Part shown: one piece after another, positions 15,720 through 24,817 of the stretch | How positions within the stretch are numbered: the stretch's first letter is position 1 | Layout: each line of letters opens with the position of its first letter | Source: G963708325 sp963708325 | GTDB taxonomy: Bacteria; Actinomycetota; Thermoleophilia; Solirubrobacterales; 70-9 | Length of the DNA stretch: 64,000 bases | Reading direction: 5' to 3' | Assembly: GCA_963708325.1 (NCBI GenBank) | Contig: OY970203.1 | Span: forward strand, 1,178,001-1,242,000 | Program-made: the position numbers and the translations under genes | The notes under the pieces: generated by a model | What the model saw: only the letters and a program-made list of their open reading frames with translations | Told to the model about the DNA's origin: nothing | Database searches by the model: none

Positions 15720-17276
15720 CTACGGCACCGTCACCTTGGCCTTGACGGCGTCCTTGCGGTTGGCGTTGTGGGTGGACTTGGCGGTCACGAGAACCGCCTT
15801 TGAGGCGCCGCTGGGGGCGCTGTTTCGGACTGTGATCTTCAGGCTGATCCTCTTCGCCGCCCCCGGGGCCAGCGAGCCGGTCGAGTAGGTGCCGGCCACG
15901 ACGCCCGCGGTCCGGTCAATGCCGGCGACGAGGTACTTGACCGTGAAGCGCGACGAGCTTCCCGGCCCCGACAGCTTGAAGGCGTCGGGGGCGTTGCCGT
16001 CGTTTTGGTCCTTGATCACGAAGGTCTTTGTCTGGCCGCGGTTTGCTGTGGTGCGGCGGGTCTGGTTGACCGCGGTCAGGTTGTAGATGTTGTTGCCGAT
16101 GTAGTGGGCATCGCCGGAGAGCTTTATCAGCTCGTCGGGGCGGCGGACTGGCGGGGGACTGATCCCGCCGATGACCTGGATGCTGTGGTCCACCTCCGTT
16201 GCGGCCCAGAGCTTTCCGCCCACGACGTCGAGCTGCGAGAAGTATGAGCGCGAATTGCTCTGGTATGGGACCCCCGCCTGACACTGGCCGATGCCGACGC
16301 CACAAGTCTCGAACACGTCGGCGCCGGTGCGCACACCGAAGCCGTAGGAGCGTTCGTAGTCCCCGGTTGGGCTGAATTCGTCGATCCGGCGGTTCGGTGG
16401 ATTCGAGATGACCAGGCGTCCTGTTGCCGGGATGCGCCGGATCGAGTCCGGGCTGCTGAGCTGGCCCGCCGCGGATCCAGGACCGCTCCCGAAGTTGTAG
16501 TCGGCCGAAACCCCATTGAGGGTGACGCTGACGTGAGACACCGTATTGCCGTTGTACTCCGTGACAAAGAAACCGTTGGCGGAGTCGGGGGCCATGTCCG
16601 TCGGGTAGTCGAACTGGCCAGGCGCCGAACCACCCGCGCCGCCGGATTGCCCGCAGTGCTGCGCGGCGGTTCCTGGACCATCGATCTCGCAGCTCTGGAA
16701 CGAGGTCCCCCCTCCGTTGACTCCGCCACCAAAGAACGACTGCGGGTAAAACGGGTGACCGGCGGTCAGATCGGAGAGGTTGAGGATGGCGACCGTGTTC
16801 GACTGATACGTCGCGAGGTTACCGGTGCCGTCTGGGCCGACGCGCAGGAAACCCCCGTTTTGGGTCAGCCGACTGCTGGTCTCCCCATCACCCCCCAGGA
16901 GGCCGGGGTTGGTGGTGCCGGACGGGCCATTGACCTGCAGGGAAAGGATCTGCCCGGGCTCGAGGATGTAGACCCGGTTGTTCGCATATCCGATCGCCTG
17001 CGGGTTGTAGCCGTTCGTCGCCACGAAAAAGGAGTCGATGATCGAGCCGTTCTGACCGTCGAGATGGAGGACGGTGCCGCCGGAGCCAGAGGTGGCATAG
17101 GTGGTCCAAACCGAGCCGTCTGAAACGGGGGTGTAGGGATTCGACGAATTGACCGGGACCTCGCGCTCGATAGTCACGGCCGCTCCGGCCTGGGAGCTTC
17201 CCCACACGAGAATCGTGGCAAACATGACGGCGACGACCATCGCGGGCGACGGGCGACGAGACGAGATGCGACGCAT
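15720..17276 (-). CDS. secreted NHL/beta-propeller protein with C-terminal Ig-like domain
   Basis: 518 residues with a signal peptide (about 1-32). Residues 35-380 carry NHL-like propeller blades (GGSAPGQFDYPTDMAPD, AAGQLSSPDSIRR and relatives). A C-terminal beta-sandwich of about 110 residues follows. Such proteins are usually extracellular binding scaffolds; no catalytic residues are apparent. Its base composition is visibly less GC-extreme than that of its neighbours, and IS481 debris lies next to its 3' end, hinting at acquisition by transfer. The ATG is preceded by a G-rich stretch (GGGGGG) that can serve as ribosome binding site. Confidence 0.65.
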   Translation of the reverse strand: MRRISSRRPSPAMVVAVMFATILVWGSSQAGAAVTIEREVPVNSSNPYTPVSDGSVWTTYATSGSGGTVLHLDGQNGSIIDSFFVATNGYNPQAIGYANNRVYILEPGQILSLQVNGPSGTTNPGLLGGDGETSSRLTQNGGFLRVGPDGTGNLATYQSNTVAILNLSDLTAGHPFYPQSFFGGGVNGGGTSFQSCEIDGPGTAAQHCGQSGGAGGSAPGQFDYPTDMAPDSANGFFVTEYNGNTVSHVSVTLNGVSADYNFGSGPGSAAGQLSSPDSIRRIPATGRLVISNPPNRRIDEFSPTGDYERSYGFGVRTGADVFETCGVGIGQCQAGVPYQSNSRSYFSQLDVVGGKLWAATEVDHSIQVIGGISPPPVRRPDELIKLSGDAHYIGNNIYNLTAVNQTRRTTANRGQTKTFVIKDQNDGNAPDAFKLSGPGSSSRFTVKYLVAGIDRTAGVVAGTYSTGSLAPGAAKRISLKITVRNSAPSGASKAVLVTAKSTHNANRKDAVKAKVTVP

Positions 17277-17531
17277 TGGGACCCCCCATCCCCGTCGGAC
17301 GTTCTGGACGAACTCCCGGCGCGGTGCTTGGTTCGGCGTCTCTTTCGCTGAGTAGCGGCCCGTTGAGCCTGTCGAAGACTTCGTCGCGAGCTTCGCGATG
17401 CCGCCCTCGGCCTGCGCGAGACTTCGCAGCGGCGGATAGACCTTGTCGAGGCCGGACGCTAGTCAAAGCCGAGGCACCCCGTCAACCGCAAAATTGGGGG
17501 TTTCTCAGATCCGCCCGGATTGCACAAGAAA

Positions 17532-17605
<74 letters not shown>

Positions 17606-17663
17606 GCGCGAGGGCCTGAGCCCCCGGACGGCTGATTGTAAGGATCGTCGAGACTCCCGCCGG

Positions 17664-19175
17664 ATGACCGCCGCGAATCGGCACAGCCTCGCGCCCCTGA
17701 TCGCAATCACCGCGCTCGGCGCGGTGCTGCGCTTCGCCACGCTGGGGGACCAGAGCTACTCCTACGACGAGTACGTCACCATCACGCACATCTCGCTCGG
17801 CTTCGGCGGGATGCTCGACGACGTCACCCACGGGCTGGAGCGAACGCCGCCGCTTTACTACGTTGCGGCCTGGATCTGGGAGCGTCCGTTCGGGACCGGC
17901 GAGCTCGGACTCCGCTCGCTCTCCGCACTGGCGGGCACGGCGTTCATCCCGGTGGCCTACGCCGCCACGCGGCAGCTGGCGTCACGGCGGGCGGGGTTGA
18001 TCGTCGCGGCGCTGGCAGCCGTCAGCCCGCTGCTCATCTGGTACTCCCAGGAGGCGCGCTCCTACGCGCTTCTCTTCGTGCTGGCCGGACTGTCGTTCCT
18101 GTTCTTCGCGAAGGCGCTTCAGGATCGCCGCACCCGGGTTCTCGTCGCCTGGTCGCTGTTCTCATGCCTGGCGATGGCGACCCACTTCTACGTCTGGCTG
18201 CTCACCGCGATCCAGGCCGTCTGGCTGCTGGCGGCCTCCCCTGGCGATCGCCGGCGGATCGCGGTGGCGACCGTTCCCCAGGTCGCGACGGCCGTAGCGT
18301 TGTTGCCGTTGATCAGCTCGCAGCGGGGCGGGGATGACTGGGTCGCTGGCCTGCCGATGCGCGGGCGGCTGGCCGAGCTGCCCGGCCATTTCCTCTTCGC
18401 CTACAGCGACCCGCCGGCCTGGCTGATCGCGGCCGCGGCGGCAGCCCTCGCCATGGCGGTCGTCGTCTGCGCCCGCCTGCTGCTCGATTCCGGCGAAGCC
18501 CGGGATCGGCGCGCCGTGATCGTCGCCGCCGGGGTCGTGTCGATCGCGCTCGTGATCGCCGTCGTCGAGTCGATGCTGATCAAGGACCTCTTCCTCTCCC
18601 GCTACCTGCTGTTTCTCTGGCTGCCGCTGGCGATCGTCGTCGCAACCGCATTCGCGACTGGCCGCGCGGGCATCACCGGGCTGGTTGCCGCGGTTGTCCT
18701 CTGCGGCGTCTTCCTGGCGACCACGATCAGGATTGCCACCACGGAGTCGCTGCAGCGCGCCGACTTGCGCGCGGTCGCGAAACGAATCGGCCCCACGAAT
18801 GAGCCGCGCCTGATCACCCTTCCGGCGTTCCGGCATTCGCGGCCGCTGACGCTCTACCTTGACCAAAGCCGCTGGATAGCGGACTGGCGGGCAGCGCGGG
18901 TCGCGGAGCTCGACGTCGTCCAGGTTCGCGAGCGCCCGGGCCCCGATGGTCGGCTCTGCTGGTGGGAGAGCCTCTGCATCCTCGGCGACGCAGCCCAATC
19001 GCCGGTCACCCCGCCGCCCGGATTCCGCCGGACCAGCAGGGAGCGCTTTGGACCGTTCACGCTGGAGCGATACCGCGCTCCGCGGCCGCGTCAGGTTCCG
19101 GCGGGGAGCCTCGGTCCGGCACGGGCGGTGTTCGTGCAGGGCGGCAGAAGCGTCGCTATAGGGTCGCCCCCGTGA
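17664..19175 (+). CDS. GT-C (ArnT/PMT-like) membrane glycosyltransferase
   Basis: 503-residue polytopic membrane protein. The first periplasmic loop carries the SYDEYVT acidic motif typical of GT39/GT83 enzymes, which move sugars from polyprenyl-phosphate donors onto extracytoplasmic acceptors. Around 10 TM helices and a soluble C-terminal domain of about 120 residues follow. It overlaps the next gene by GTGA (19172-19175), so the two are translationally coupled. The acceptor is unknown. Confidence 0.8.
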   Translation: MTAANRHSLAPLIAITALGAVLRFATLGDQSYSYDEYVTITHISLGFGGMLDDVTHGLERTPPLYYVAAWIWERPFGTGELGLRSLSALAGTAFIPVAYAATRQLASRRAGLIVAALAAVSPLLIWYSQEARSYALLFVLAGLSFLFFAKALQDRRTRVLVAWSLFSCLAMATHFYVWLLTAIQAVWLLAASPGDRRRIAVATVPQVATAVALLPLISSQRGGDDWVAGLPMRGRLAELPGHFLFAYSDPPAWLIAAAAAALAMAVVVCARLLLDSGEARDRRAVIVAAGVVSIALVIAVVESMLIKDLFLSRYLLFLWLPLAIVVATAFATGRAGITGLVAAVVLCGVFLATTIRIATTESLQRADLRAVAKRIGPTNEPRLITLPAFRHSRPLTLYLDQSRWIADWRAARVAELDVVQVRERPGPDGRLCWWESLCILGDAAQSPVTPPPGFRRTSRERFGPFTLERYRAPRPRQVPAGSLGPARAVFVQGGRSVAIGSPP

Positions 19176-20557
19176 ACCAGCGGCTGTCGTCGTCCGACAT
19201 GTCCTCGCTGCTCGCCGAGCGGGGGCCGATCCACGTCAACGTCGGCGGCGCAATGATCGTCGAGGGAAAGCCACCCGCTTTCGACGAGCTGCTCGCCCAC
19301 GTCGAAGCGCGGCTTCTCCTCGTACCGCGCTTCCGTCAGCGGGTCACCGAGACGCCGCTTCGCCTCACCAACCCGGAGTGGACCGACGACCCCGACTTCG
19401 ACCTGCGCTGGCACGTTCGCCACTCGGCGCTGCCGGCGCCGGGGAGCATGGACCAGCTGCGCGAGTTCGTCGGCCGGGTGATGTCGGAGCCGCTGGACCT
19501 GACCCGGCCGCTCTGGCAGCTCTACCTGGTCGAGGGCCTGGAGGGGAAGCGCCACGCATGCATCTCCAAGACGCACCACGCCCTCGTCGACGGCGTCTCG
19601 GCGATCGACGTCGGCACGATTCTGCTCGACCCCAACCCCGACGGAACCGAGACGTCGATTCCCTCCGAACCCTGGGAGCCCGACGAGCCCAGCCCGGAGA
19701 TGCTGTTCGTGCGGGCCGCGAGCGATCGCATCCGCCAGCCGCTGCGCGCCGCTCGCAAGGCCGCGCAGGGAGCCCTGCGGATGCCGCGCGAGACCGCCAC
19801 CTCGCTGGTCCGCACCGCGGAGGGCTTCGCCGGGCTCGCGGCGGGTGGACCCAGCTGCCCGCAGACGACCCTCAACGTCGAGATCGGCCGCGACCGCCGC
19901 GTCGCCTACGCGCGCACGGACCTGCAGCGGCTCAAGGACGCGCGCGGCGAGACCGGGGCGACGGTCAACGACGTCATCCTCTCCGTGGCGGCCGGCGGCC
20001 TCGCCCGCTTTCTCGCCGACCGCGGAGACGAGCTACCGGACTACCTCGTCGCCCTCGTCCCGGTCAGCATCCGCCGGCCCGACGAGAAGGGCGAGCTGGG
20101 CAACCGGATCGCGACGATCCTCGTGCGGCTGCCGATGCGCGAGAGCGACCCGGCACGCCGGCTGGAGCTGATCCGCGCCGAGACGGCCCGCCTGAAGGAG
20201 TCCGAGCAGGCACGCGCCGCCTCGCTGATCATCCAGGCGACCGGCTGGACGCCCCCGACGATCAACCGCGTCCTCGCCGACGTGATCGCGCGACCGCTGG
20301 TCTGGAACCTGGTGATCACCAACGTTCCCGGGCCGCAGATGCCCTTCTACCTGCTCGGCCGCCGCCTGCTCGGGGTCTACCCGTTCGTGCCGCTGTCGCC
20401 GCAGGGGCACGCGCTGGCGATCGGGGTGGTCAGCTACGACGGAGGCGTCTTCTTCGGGCTCAGCGGCGATCGCGACGCGATCGCCGACATCGACGACCTC
20501 GCGGCGGCGATCGAGGCGGCGCTGGGCGAGCAGACGGGCGGATCGCCCCCGGCCTAG
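19172..20557 (+). CDS. wax ester synthase / diacylglycerol acyltransferase (WS/DGAT)
   Basis: 461 residues from a GTG that overlaps the upstream stop. The catalytic HHALVDG motif lies at 135-141, early WES_acyltransf features (SSDMSSLL, HVNVGG) are at the N-terminus, and the C-terminal DUF1298 part contains the NVPGPQMPFYLLG segment. It uses acyl-CoA to acylate fatty alcohols or diacylglycerol, making storage wax or triacylglycerol. Its TAG stop lies in CCTAGC (20553-20558), the exact target of the IS481 copy that follows, and is unharmed by the insertion. Confidence 0.9.
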   Translation: MNQRLSSSDMSSLLAERGPIHVNVGGAMIVEGKPPAFDELLAHVEARLLLVPRFRQRVTETPLRLTNPEWTDDPDFDLRWHVRHSALPAPGSMDQLREFVGRVMSEPLDLTRPLWQLYLVEGLEGKRHACISKTHHALVDGVSAIDVGTILLDPNPDGTETSIPSEPWEPDEPSPEMLFVRAASDRIRQPLRAARKAAQGALRMPRETATSLVRTAEGFAGLAAGGPSCPQTTLNVEIGRDRRVAYARTDLQRLKDARGETGATVNDVILSVAAGGLARFLADRGDELPDYLVALVPVSIRRPDEKGELGNRIATILVRLPMRESDPARRLELIRAETARLKESEQARAASLIIQATGWTPPTINRVLADVIARPLVWNLVITNVPGPQMPFYLLGRRLLGVYPFVPLSPQGHALAIGVVSYDGGVFFGLSGDRDAIADIDDLAAAIEAALGEQTGGSPPA

Positions 20558-20558
20558 C
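20553..20558. repeat. left target-site duplication CCTAGC of IS481 element
   Basis: Six-base direct repeat identical to 21605-21610. It fits NCTAGN, the known target of IS481. It contains the TAG stop of the WS/DGAT gene and, on the minus strand, the TAG stop used by the transposase. Confidence 0.9.
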
Positions 20559-21510
20559 TGTCCTGCCCACGGACGTTGTGAACACGGCTGATCGGCGGCC
20601 GGTCCCCCAGCGAGCTGTGGGGCCTCGCTCGGTTGTAGTAGCGAACGAAGGATCGCAGGGCTCGAGCCCGCTCGGCTGAAGAGGGCCAGGAGTGGGCATA
20701 TGCCCACTCCTCTTGGAGCGTTCGGATGAAACGCTCGGCCTTGCCGTTCCACCGCGGCGTGTAGGGCGGGGTGAGGATGTGACGGGCCCCGGCTCGCTCG
20801 ATCACCTCCCCGAAGCGGCGCGAGCCGTAGACCTTGGCGTTGTCTGACATTACCGCCTCGACCGGGGCCATGCCGAGCTCTGCGAACTCGGCGATCGCCC
20901 GCTCGAGGCAGGCGGCGTTGGTCTCGGCGTCCTCGCGCCCGTGTTGTTCGACGTGGGTGTAGCGGGAGTGGTCGTCGACCACGACGTGCAGGTAGACCCA
21001 GCCGACCTTGCGGCTTCGTTCCTCGCGGCGGCCGGTGACCGCGTGTCCGGGGCGCTCGAAGCGCGCCAGGCGCTTGACGTCGATGTGGAGCAGGGCCCCT
21101 GGCCGCGACCATTCATAGCGGCGGAACGTCTGTCGCTCGCCGCGGCGCCGGCGAGAGAGCCCGTGTCGGGCCAGCACCTTCCAGATCGTCGAGCGGGCCC
21201 GGCGGCAGATCCCAGCGAGGCGGCCCGGTCCCAGGTTGGTCTGGCGGCGCGCCCGCAGGATCGGCTCCTCCTCGGTGGCCGAGAGCCGTCGTGGCTGGCG
21301 ATGGGGCCGTGAGGAGCGATCGGCTATCCAAGCGCCGCTTCGACGTTCGGCATGACTGGCGCTGAGCCAGCGATGCCACCAACGATGTGCGGTGGCCGGC
21401 GCCACGTTGAGGGCGGCAGCTGCCGCCCTCAACGTCATCCCCGATTCGATCTGGCGGACCAGTGCGAGCCTTCCCGCGGGTCCGAGGGCAGCGTTAGCGT
21501 GAACCTTCAT
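20554..21510 (-). CDS. IS481-family DDE transposase
   Basis: 318 residues from the ATG at 21510, preceded by AAGGAGG. The N-terminal helix-turn-helix (LRAAAAALNVAPATAHRW) is followed by an integrase core with D, D, E in HIDVKR, MSDNAK and KAERFIRTL. The last residues VHNVRGQDS are encoded by the terminal inverted repeat, and the stop codon lies outside the IS, in the duplicated target CCTAGC. The element therefore borrows its stop from the NCTAGN target. Confidence 0.93.
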   Translation of the reverse strand: MKVHANAALGPAGRLALVRQIESGMTLRAAAAALNVAPATAHRWWHRWLSASHAERRSGAWIADRSSRPHRQPRRLSATEEEPILRARRQTNLGPGRLAGICRRARSTIWKVLARHGLSRRRRGERQTFRRYEWSRPGALLHIDVKRLARFERPGHAVTGRREERSRKVGWVYLHVVVDDHSRYTHVEQHGREDAETNAACLERAIAEFAELGMAPVEAVMSDNAKVYGSRRFGEVIERAGARHILTPPYTPRWNGKAERFIRTLQEEWAYAHSWPSSAERARALRSFVRYYNRARPHSSLGDRPPISRVHNVRGQDS

Positions 21511-21604
21511 CCGGGTCCTCCTTGGGCGGTGAGCTTTGACACCCACAGCCTCTGGACGGGCCCGGATGGCTTTTCAGCTGTTCACAACGTGTGTGGGCGG
21601 TTCA
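20559..21604 (-). mobile_element. complete IS481-family insertion sequence
   Basis: About 1046 bp with 26-bp imperfect terminal inverted repeats (20559-20584 and 21579-21604; 21 of 26 positions agree, including GCCCAC and ACGTTGTGAACA) and a perfect 6-bp target duplication CCTAGC on both sides. It holds one intact transposase gene and looks recent because repeats, duplication and reading frame are undamaged. Confidence 0.93.
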
Positions 21605-21610
21605 CCTAGC
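21605..21610. repeat. right target-site duplication CCTAGC of IS481 element
   Basis: Second copy of the 6-base repeat. On the minus strand it supplies the TAG stop of the ABC permease gene, which therefore keeps its original end after the insertion. Confidence 0.9.
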
Positions 21611-22406
21611 TCGCGACGTCGCGGCGGTCGAAGAGCACGGCCGCGACGATCGTCAGCAGCGTGCTCGCGCCGGCGAGCACCGCGAGATGACCGATGTCGA
21701 AGCCGTTGGCCACCGGGTTGGAGGCGAGGTACCAGTAGAAGGCCGAGGCCTTCTGCCAGCCCTGCAGGCTGGGGACCACCGGGGCCAGCGAGTACAGCAG
21801 GTAGGCGGCGACGGCGATCGACCCCGACCAGGCGGCGGGGTGGGCGCGGTGTCCGAGGGCGCCGCTGATCGCAAGGGCGAGGGCGCCGAAGGTGGTCCCG
21901 ATCAGAACCGCGGCGAGCGAGGACGCCAGCATGTTGGAGGTGGGGATGTCGAGGTCCACGAGGAGCGCGCCGAGCACCAGCGACGCGAACAGCGCGGTGC
22001 CCACCACGGCGAGGAGCACCGTCGCTGCCAGGGCCTTCTCGGCGACCACCCGGCGTCTGCTCACCGGAGCCGTCAGCAGCAGCTCCGCGGTGCCCCTGTC
22101 CTCCTCGCGCCCCACCGCCGCCGCGCCGAGCAGGACGCCGTAGATGATGAAGAGGATCGGCACGGTGATCGCGAACAGCTGCGAGGTCAGATAGCCGCTC
22201 GCCGAGGCGAAGTCGATCCCGACGCCGCCCGAGAGCGCCTGGAGGGCCGGCGGCAGGCTCTCGTAGAACGAGTTGAGCTGGGGGTTGTCGCGGACCGACG
22301 GGTAGTAGGCGACCGTGACCAGCGACAGCGCGGCGATCCCGAGCGACCAGCCGACAACCGCGCGGCGCTGTTCGAACAGCCCGCGGCCGAGGACGCTACC
22401 CAGCAT
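21606..22406 (-). CDS. ABC-2 type exporter permease
   Basis: 266 residues from the ATG at 22406 (a GTG at 22436 is possible). Six TM helices are expected, with the ABC-2 layout: N-terminal TM, a long extracytoplasmic loop (about 35-75), then the RGTAELLLTAPVSR cytoplasmic segment conserved in this permease group. It overlaps the upstream ATPase gene by 11 bp, so both form one export system, probably for a drug or lipid. The stop codon is inside the IS481 target duplication. Confidence 0.8.
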   Translation of the reverse strand: MLGSVLGRGLFEQRRAVVGWSLGIAALSLVTVAYYPSVRDNPQLNSFYESLPPALQALSGGVGIDFASASGYLTSQLFAITVPILFIIYGVLLGAAAVGREEDRGTAELLLTAPVSRRRVVAEKALAATVLLAVVGTALFASLVLGALLVDLDIPTSNMLASSLAAVLIGTTFGALALAISGALGHRAHPAAWSGSIAVAAYLLYSLAPVVPSLQGWQKASAFYWYLASNPVANGFDIGHLAVLAGASTLLTIVAAVLFDRRDVAS

Positions 22407-23328
22407 TGCTGCCCCCGCCGGAGTTGTCGGGGTCACCGCGGTACAGCCCGAGAAAGACCTCCTCCAGCTCGGGCTCCGGGGCCGAGAGCGACTCGACCCG
22501 GTGGCGCGCGATCGCCTTCAGAGGCAGGTCGATCGCGCCGCCCACGGTCATGTGCAGGTGCAGGCCGGAGACCCGCACCTCCCTCACGCCGTCGATCCGG
22601 CTGAACTCGTCCGCGGACACCGGCTCGCCGAAGACGACCTCTATCCGCCGCTCGGCCCGTCGCTTCAGCCCTTCCACGGTGTCGACCGCGACCATCCGCC
22701 CCTCGCGGATCGCCCCCACCCGATCCGCGATCCGCTCCACCTCGCCGAGATGGTGCGAGCTGAAGAAGACGGTCGCGCCGCCCTCCTTCACCTCGTCGAC
22801 GATCGTGAACACCTCCTGCTGGACGAGAGGGTCGAGGCCGCTCGTCGGCTCGTCCAGGACCACCAGGTCGGGCTCGTGGGCGAACCCCTGGATCAGCCCG
22901 ATCTTCTCCCGGTTGCCCTTCGACAGGTCGGACACGCGGCGGTCGAGGTCGAGGCCGAGCCGCTCCGCCAGGGGCTCGATCCGGGATGCGCCGGCGCCGT
23001 TTCGCAGACCGGTGAGATGGGCGAGCGCCTGTCGGCCCGTGAGCCGGTCCCACAGGGCGAGCTCACCCGGGACGTATCCCGTGCGAGCGTGAATCCGGAT
23101 CGCGTCGCGTCGCGAGTCGAGCCCGAAGACCAGGACCTCGCCGGCCGACGGGCGGATCAGGTCGAGCGTGGTCCGGATCAGGGTCGTCTTGCCGGCACCG
23201 TTCGGGCCGATGAAGCCGAAGACCTCACCGCGCTCGACCTCGAGGTCGATTCCGTGCAGCGCCTGAAAGCGCCCGTACCGCTTGACCAGGCCCCGGACCT
23301 GGATCACCGGCTCCGCTCGGGTGCTCAC
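22396..23328 (-). CDS. ABC exporter ATP-binding subunit
   Basis: 310 residues with Walker A GPNGAGKT, signature LSKGN (in place of LSGGQ), Walker B LVVLDEPTSGLD and a switch His in SSHHLGEVE. It belongs to the drug/antibiotic exporter ATPases that pair with ABC-2 permeases. The GTG at 23328 was chosen because it is 7 nt after a TAGGGT hexamer (23336-23341, minus strand); a GTG three codons upstream overlaps that hexamer. Confidence 0.85.
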   Translation of the reverse strand: MSTRAEPVIQVRGLVKRYGRFQALHGIDLEVERGEVFGFIGPNGAGKTTLIRTTLDLIRPSAGEVLVFGLDSRRDAIRIHARTGYVPGELALWDRLTGRQALAHLTGLRNGAGASRIEPLAERLGLDLDRRVSDLSKGNREKIGLIQGFAHEPDLVVLDEPTSGLDPLVQQEVFTIVDEVKEGGATVFFSSHHLGEVERIADRVGAIREGRMVAVDTVEGLKRRAERRIEVVFGEPVSADEFSRIDGVREVRVSGLHLHMTVGGAIDLPLKAIARHRVESLSAPEPELEEVFLGLYRGDPDNSGGGSNAG

Positions 23329-23375
23329 GAGCGCCACCCTAACGCGCGCGTTGCGGCGTCTCGGCCGCAGCTCAG

Positions 23376-23464
23376 CGGAGAGGGAGGGATTCGAACCCTC
23401 GAGAGAGCTTGCGCCCCCTACTCGCTTAGCAGGCGAGTGCCTTCAGCCACTCGGCCACCTCTCC
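23376..23464 (-). tRNA. tRNA-Ser (anticodon GCT)
   Basis: Class II tRNA on the minus strand: acceptor GGAGAGG/CCTCTCC, anticodon loop with GCT, long variable arm, TTCGAAT T-loop, discriminator G as required for serine identity. It reads AGC/AGU. Confidence 0.95.
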
Positions 23465-23542
23465 GGGCGAGGCCCCGATTGTAGGTGCGACCGTGGGCCG
23501 GTCGAGGCCGACGCACGCGCTCGCGGCGAATCGCCACTCCAT

Positions 23543-23548
23543 TACGCT
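23543..23548 (+). promoter_or_regulatory. -10-like hexamer of the PLP enzyme gene
   Basis: TACGCT, 6 nt before the ATG at 23555. The same hexamer and spacing precede the gene starting at 40422. This suggests a leaderless transcript. Confidence 0.4.
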
Positions 23549-23554
23549 CGCGCG

Positions 23555-24787
23555 ATGGCGCCAGCGCAGACGCTCGAGGCGGCCGATGCGGCCGACGCCC
23601 ACAGGCGCTACGACAAGATCTTCGCCGCGGTGGAGGCCCCGTTCGCATTCGTGGACCTCGATGCCGTCTGGGAGAACGCCGACGACATGCGCCGACGTGC
23701 CGGGTCGAAGCCAATCCGGGTGGCGAGCAAGTCAGTGCGCTGCCGGGCACTGCTTCGGCGCATCCTCGACCGCGATCCCGGCTTCCGCGGCCTGCTCAAC
23801 TTCACCCTGCCCGAGGCACTGGTTCTCGCCGGCGAGGGCTTCGACGACCTGGTCGTCGCCTATCCGACCACCGATCGCGCGGCCTTGCGCGGCCTGGCGG
23901 AGATGGCCGCAGGGGCACCCGAGCGGGCGCCCGCGGTGATGGTCGACTGCGACGCCCATCTGGACATGATCGAGTCGGCGGGGGCAGATGCCCGGGCGCC
24001 CGTCGCGGTGGCGATCGACGTCGACGTGGGATGGTGGCCGCTCGGCGGGCGGCTCAAGGTCGGCCCGAAACGGTCTCCGATCCGCACGCCCGAGGCCGCG
24101 GCGGCGCTTGCGGCCGAGATCGAGCGACGCCCCGGATTGCGCCTCGCCGGGCTGATGGCGTACGAGGGCCAGATCGCCGGCGTCGGCGACGACGTCCCGG
24201 GCAAGCGGCTGAAGAACCTGGCGATCCGCTGGATGCAGCGCTCCTCCGCCCGCGAGATCCGCGTCCGCCGGGCGGCCGTCGTGGACGCTGTCTCGGCGGT
24301 CAGCGAGCCGCGGTTCGTGAACGGCGGCGGCACCGGCAGCATCGAGCTGACGGCGGCCGAGGATGCCGTCACCGAGGTCGCGGCGGGCTCGGGCTTCTAC
24401 GCCCCGGTGCTGTTCGACTACTACCGCGGCTTCCGGCTGCGCCCGGCGGCGATGTTCGCGCTGCCGGTGGTGCGCCGCCCCGGCCCCGGCGTCGCCACCG
24501 CGCTCGGCGGCGGCTATCCCGCCTCCGGCCCCAGCGACGAGCTTCGCCTGCCTCAGCCCTACCTTCCGGCGGGTCTGCGCCTCGACCCGCTGGAGGGCGC
24601 CGGCGAGGTGCAGACGCCCCTGATCGGCCGGGCGGCGCAGGCGCTTCGGGTCGGCGACCGCGTCTACTTCCGGCACGTCAAGGCCGGCGAGCTGTGCGAA
24701 CGCTTCGCCACGCTTCACCTCGTCGAGGGCGGCGAGGTCATCGACGAGGTGCCCACCTACCGCGGCGAGGGCCGGACGTTTCTCTAG
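23555..24787 (+). CDS. PLP-dependent alanine-racemase-fold enzyme (D-amino acid deaminase/aldolase type)
   Basis: 410 residues. The N-terminal PLP barrel holds Schiff-base Lys59 (VASKSVRC), and the C-terminal DSD1-like domain ends with RHVKAGELCERF, close to the metal-binding His/Cys loop of D-serine dehydratase and D-threonine aldolase. The enzyme probably acts on a beta-hydroxy D-amino acid. Annotated relatives are called amino acid deaminase/aldolase. It is convergent with the aldonolactone oxidase gene. Exact substrate unknown. Confidence 0.75.
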   Translation: MAPAQTLEAADAADAHRRYDKIFAAVEAPFAFVDLDAVWENADDMRRRAGSKPIRVASKSVRCRALLRRILDRDPGFRGLLNFTLPEALVLAGEGFDDLVVAYPTTDRAALRGLAEMAAGAPERAPAVMVDCDAHLDMIESAGADARAPVAVAIDVDVGWWPLGGRLKVGPKRSPIRTPEAAAALAAEIERRPGLRLAGLMAYEGQIAGVGDDVPGKRLKNLAIRWMQRSSAREIRVRRAAVVDAVSAVSEPRFVNGGGTGSIELTAAEDAVTEVAAGSGFYAPVLFDYYRGFRLRPAAMFALPVVRRPGPGVATALGGGYPASGPSDELRLPQPYLPAGLRLDPLEGAGEVQTPLIGRAAQALRVGDRVYFRHVKAGELCERFATLHLVEGGEVIDEVPTYRGEGRTFL

Positions 24788-24817
24788 TCGCCGCGGCGCG
24801 GACGGGTGGCACCGGCC

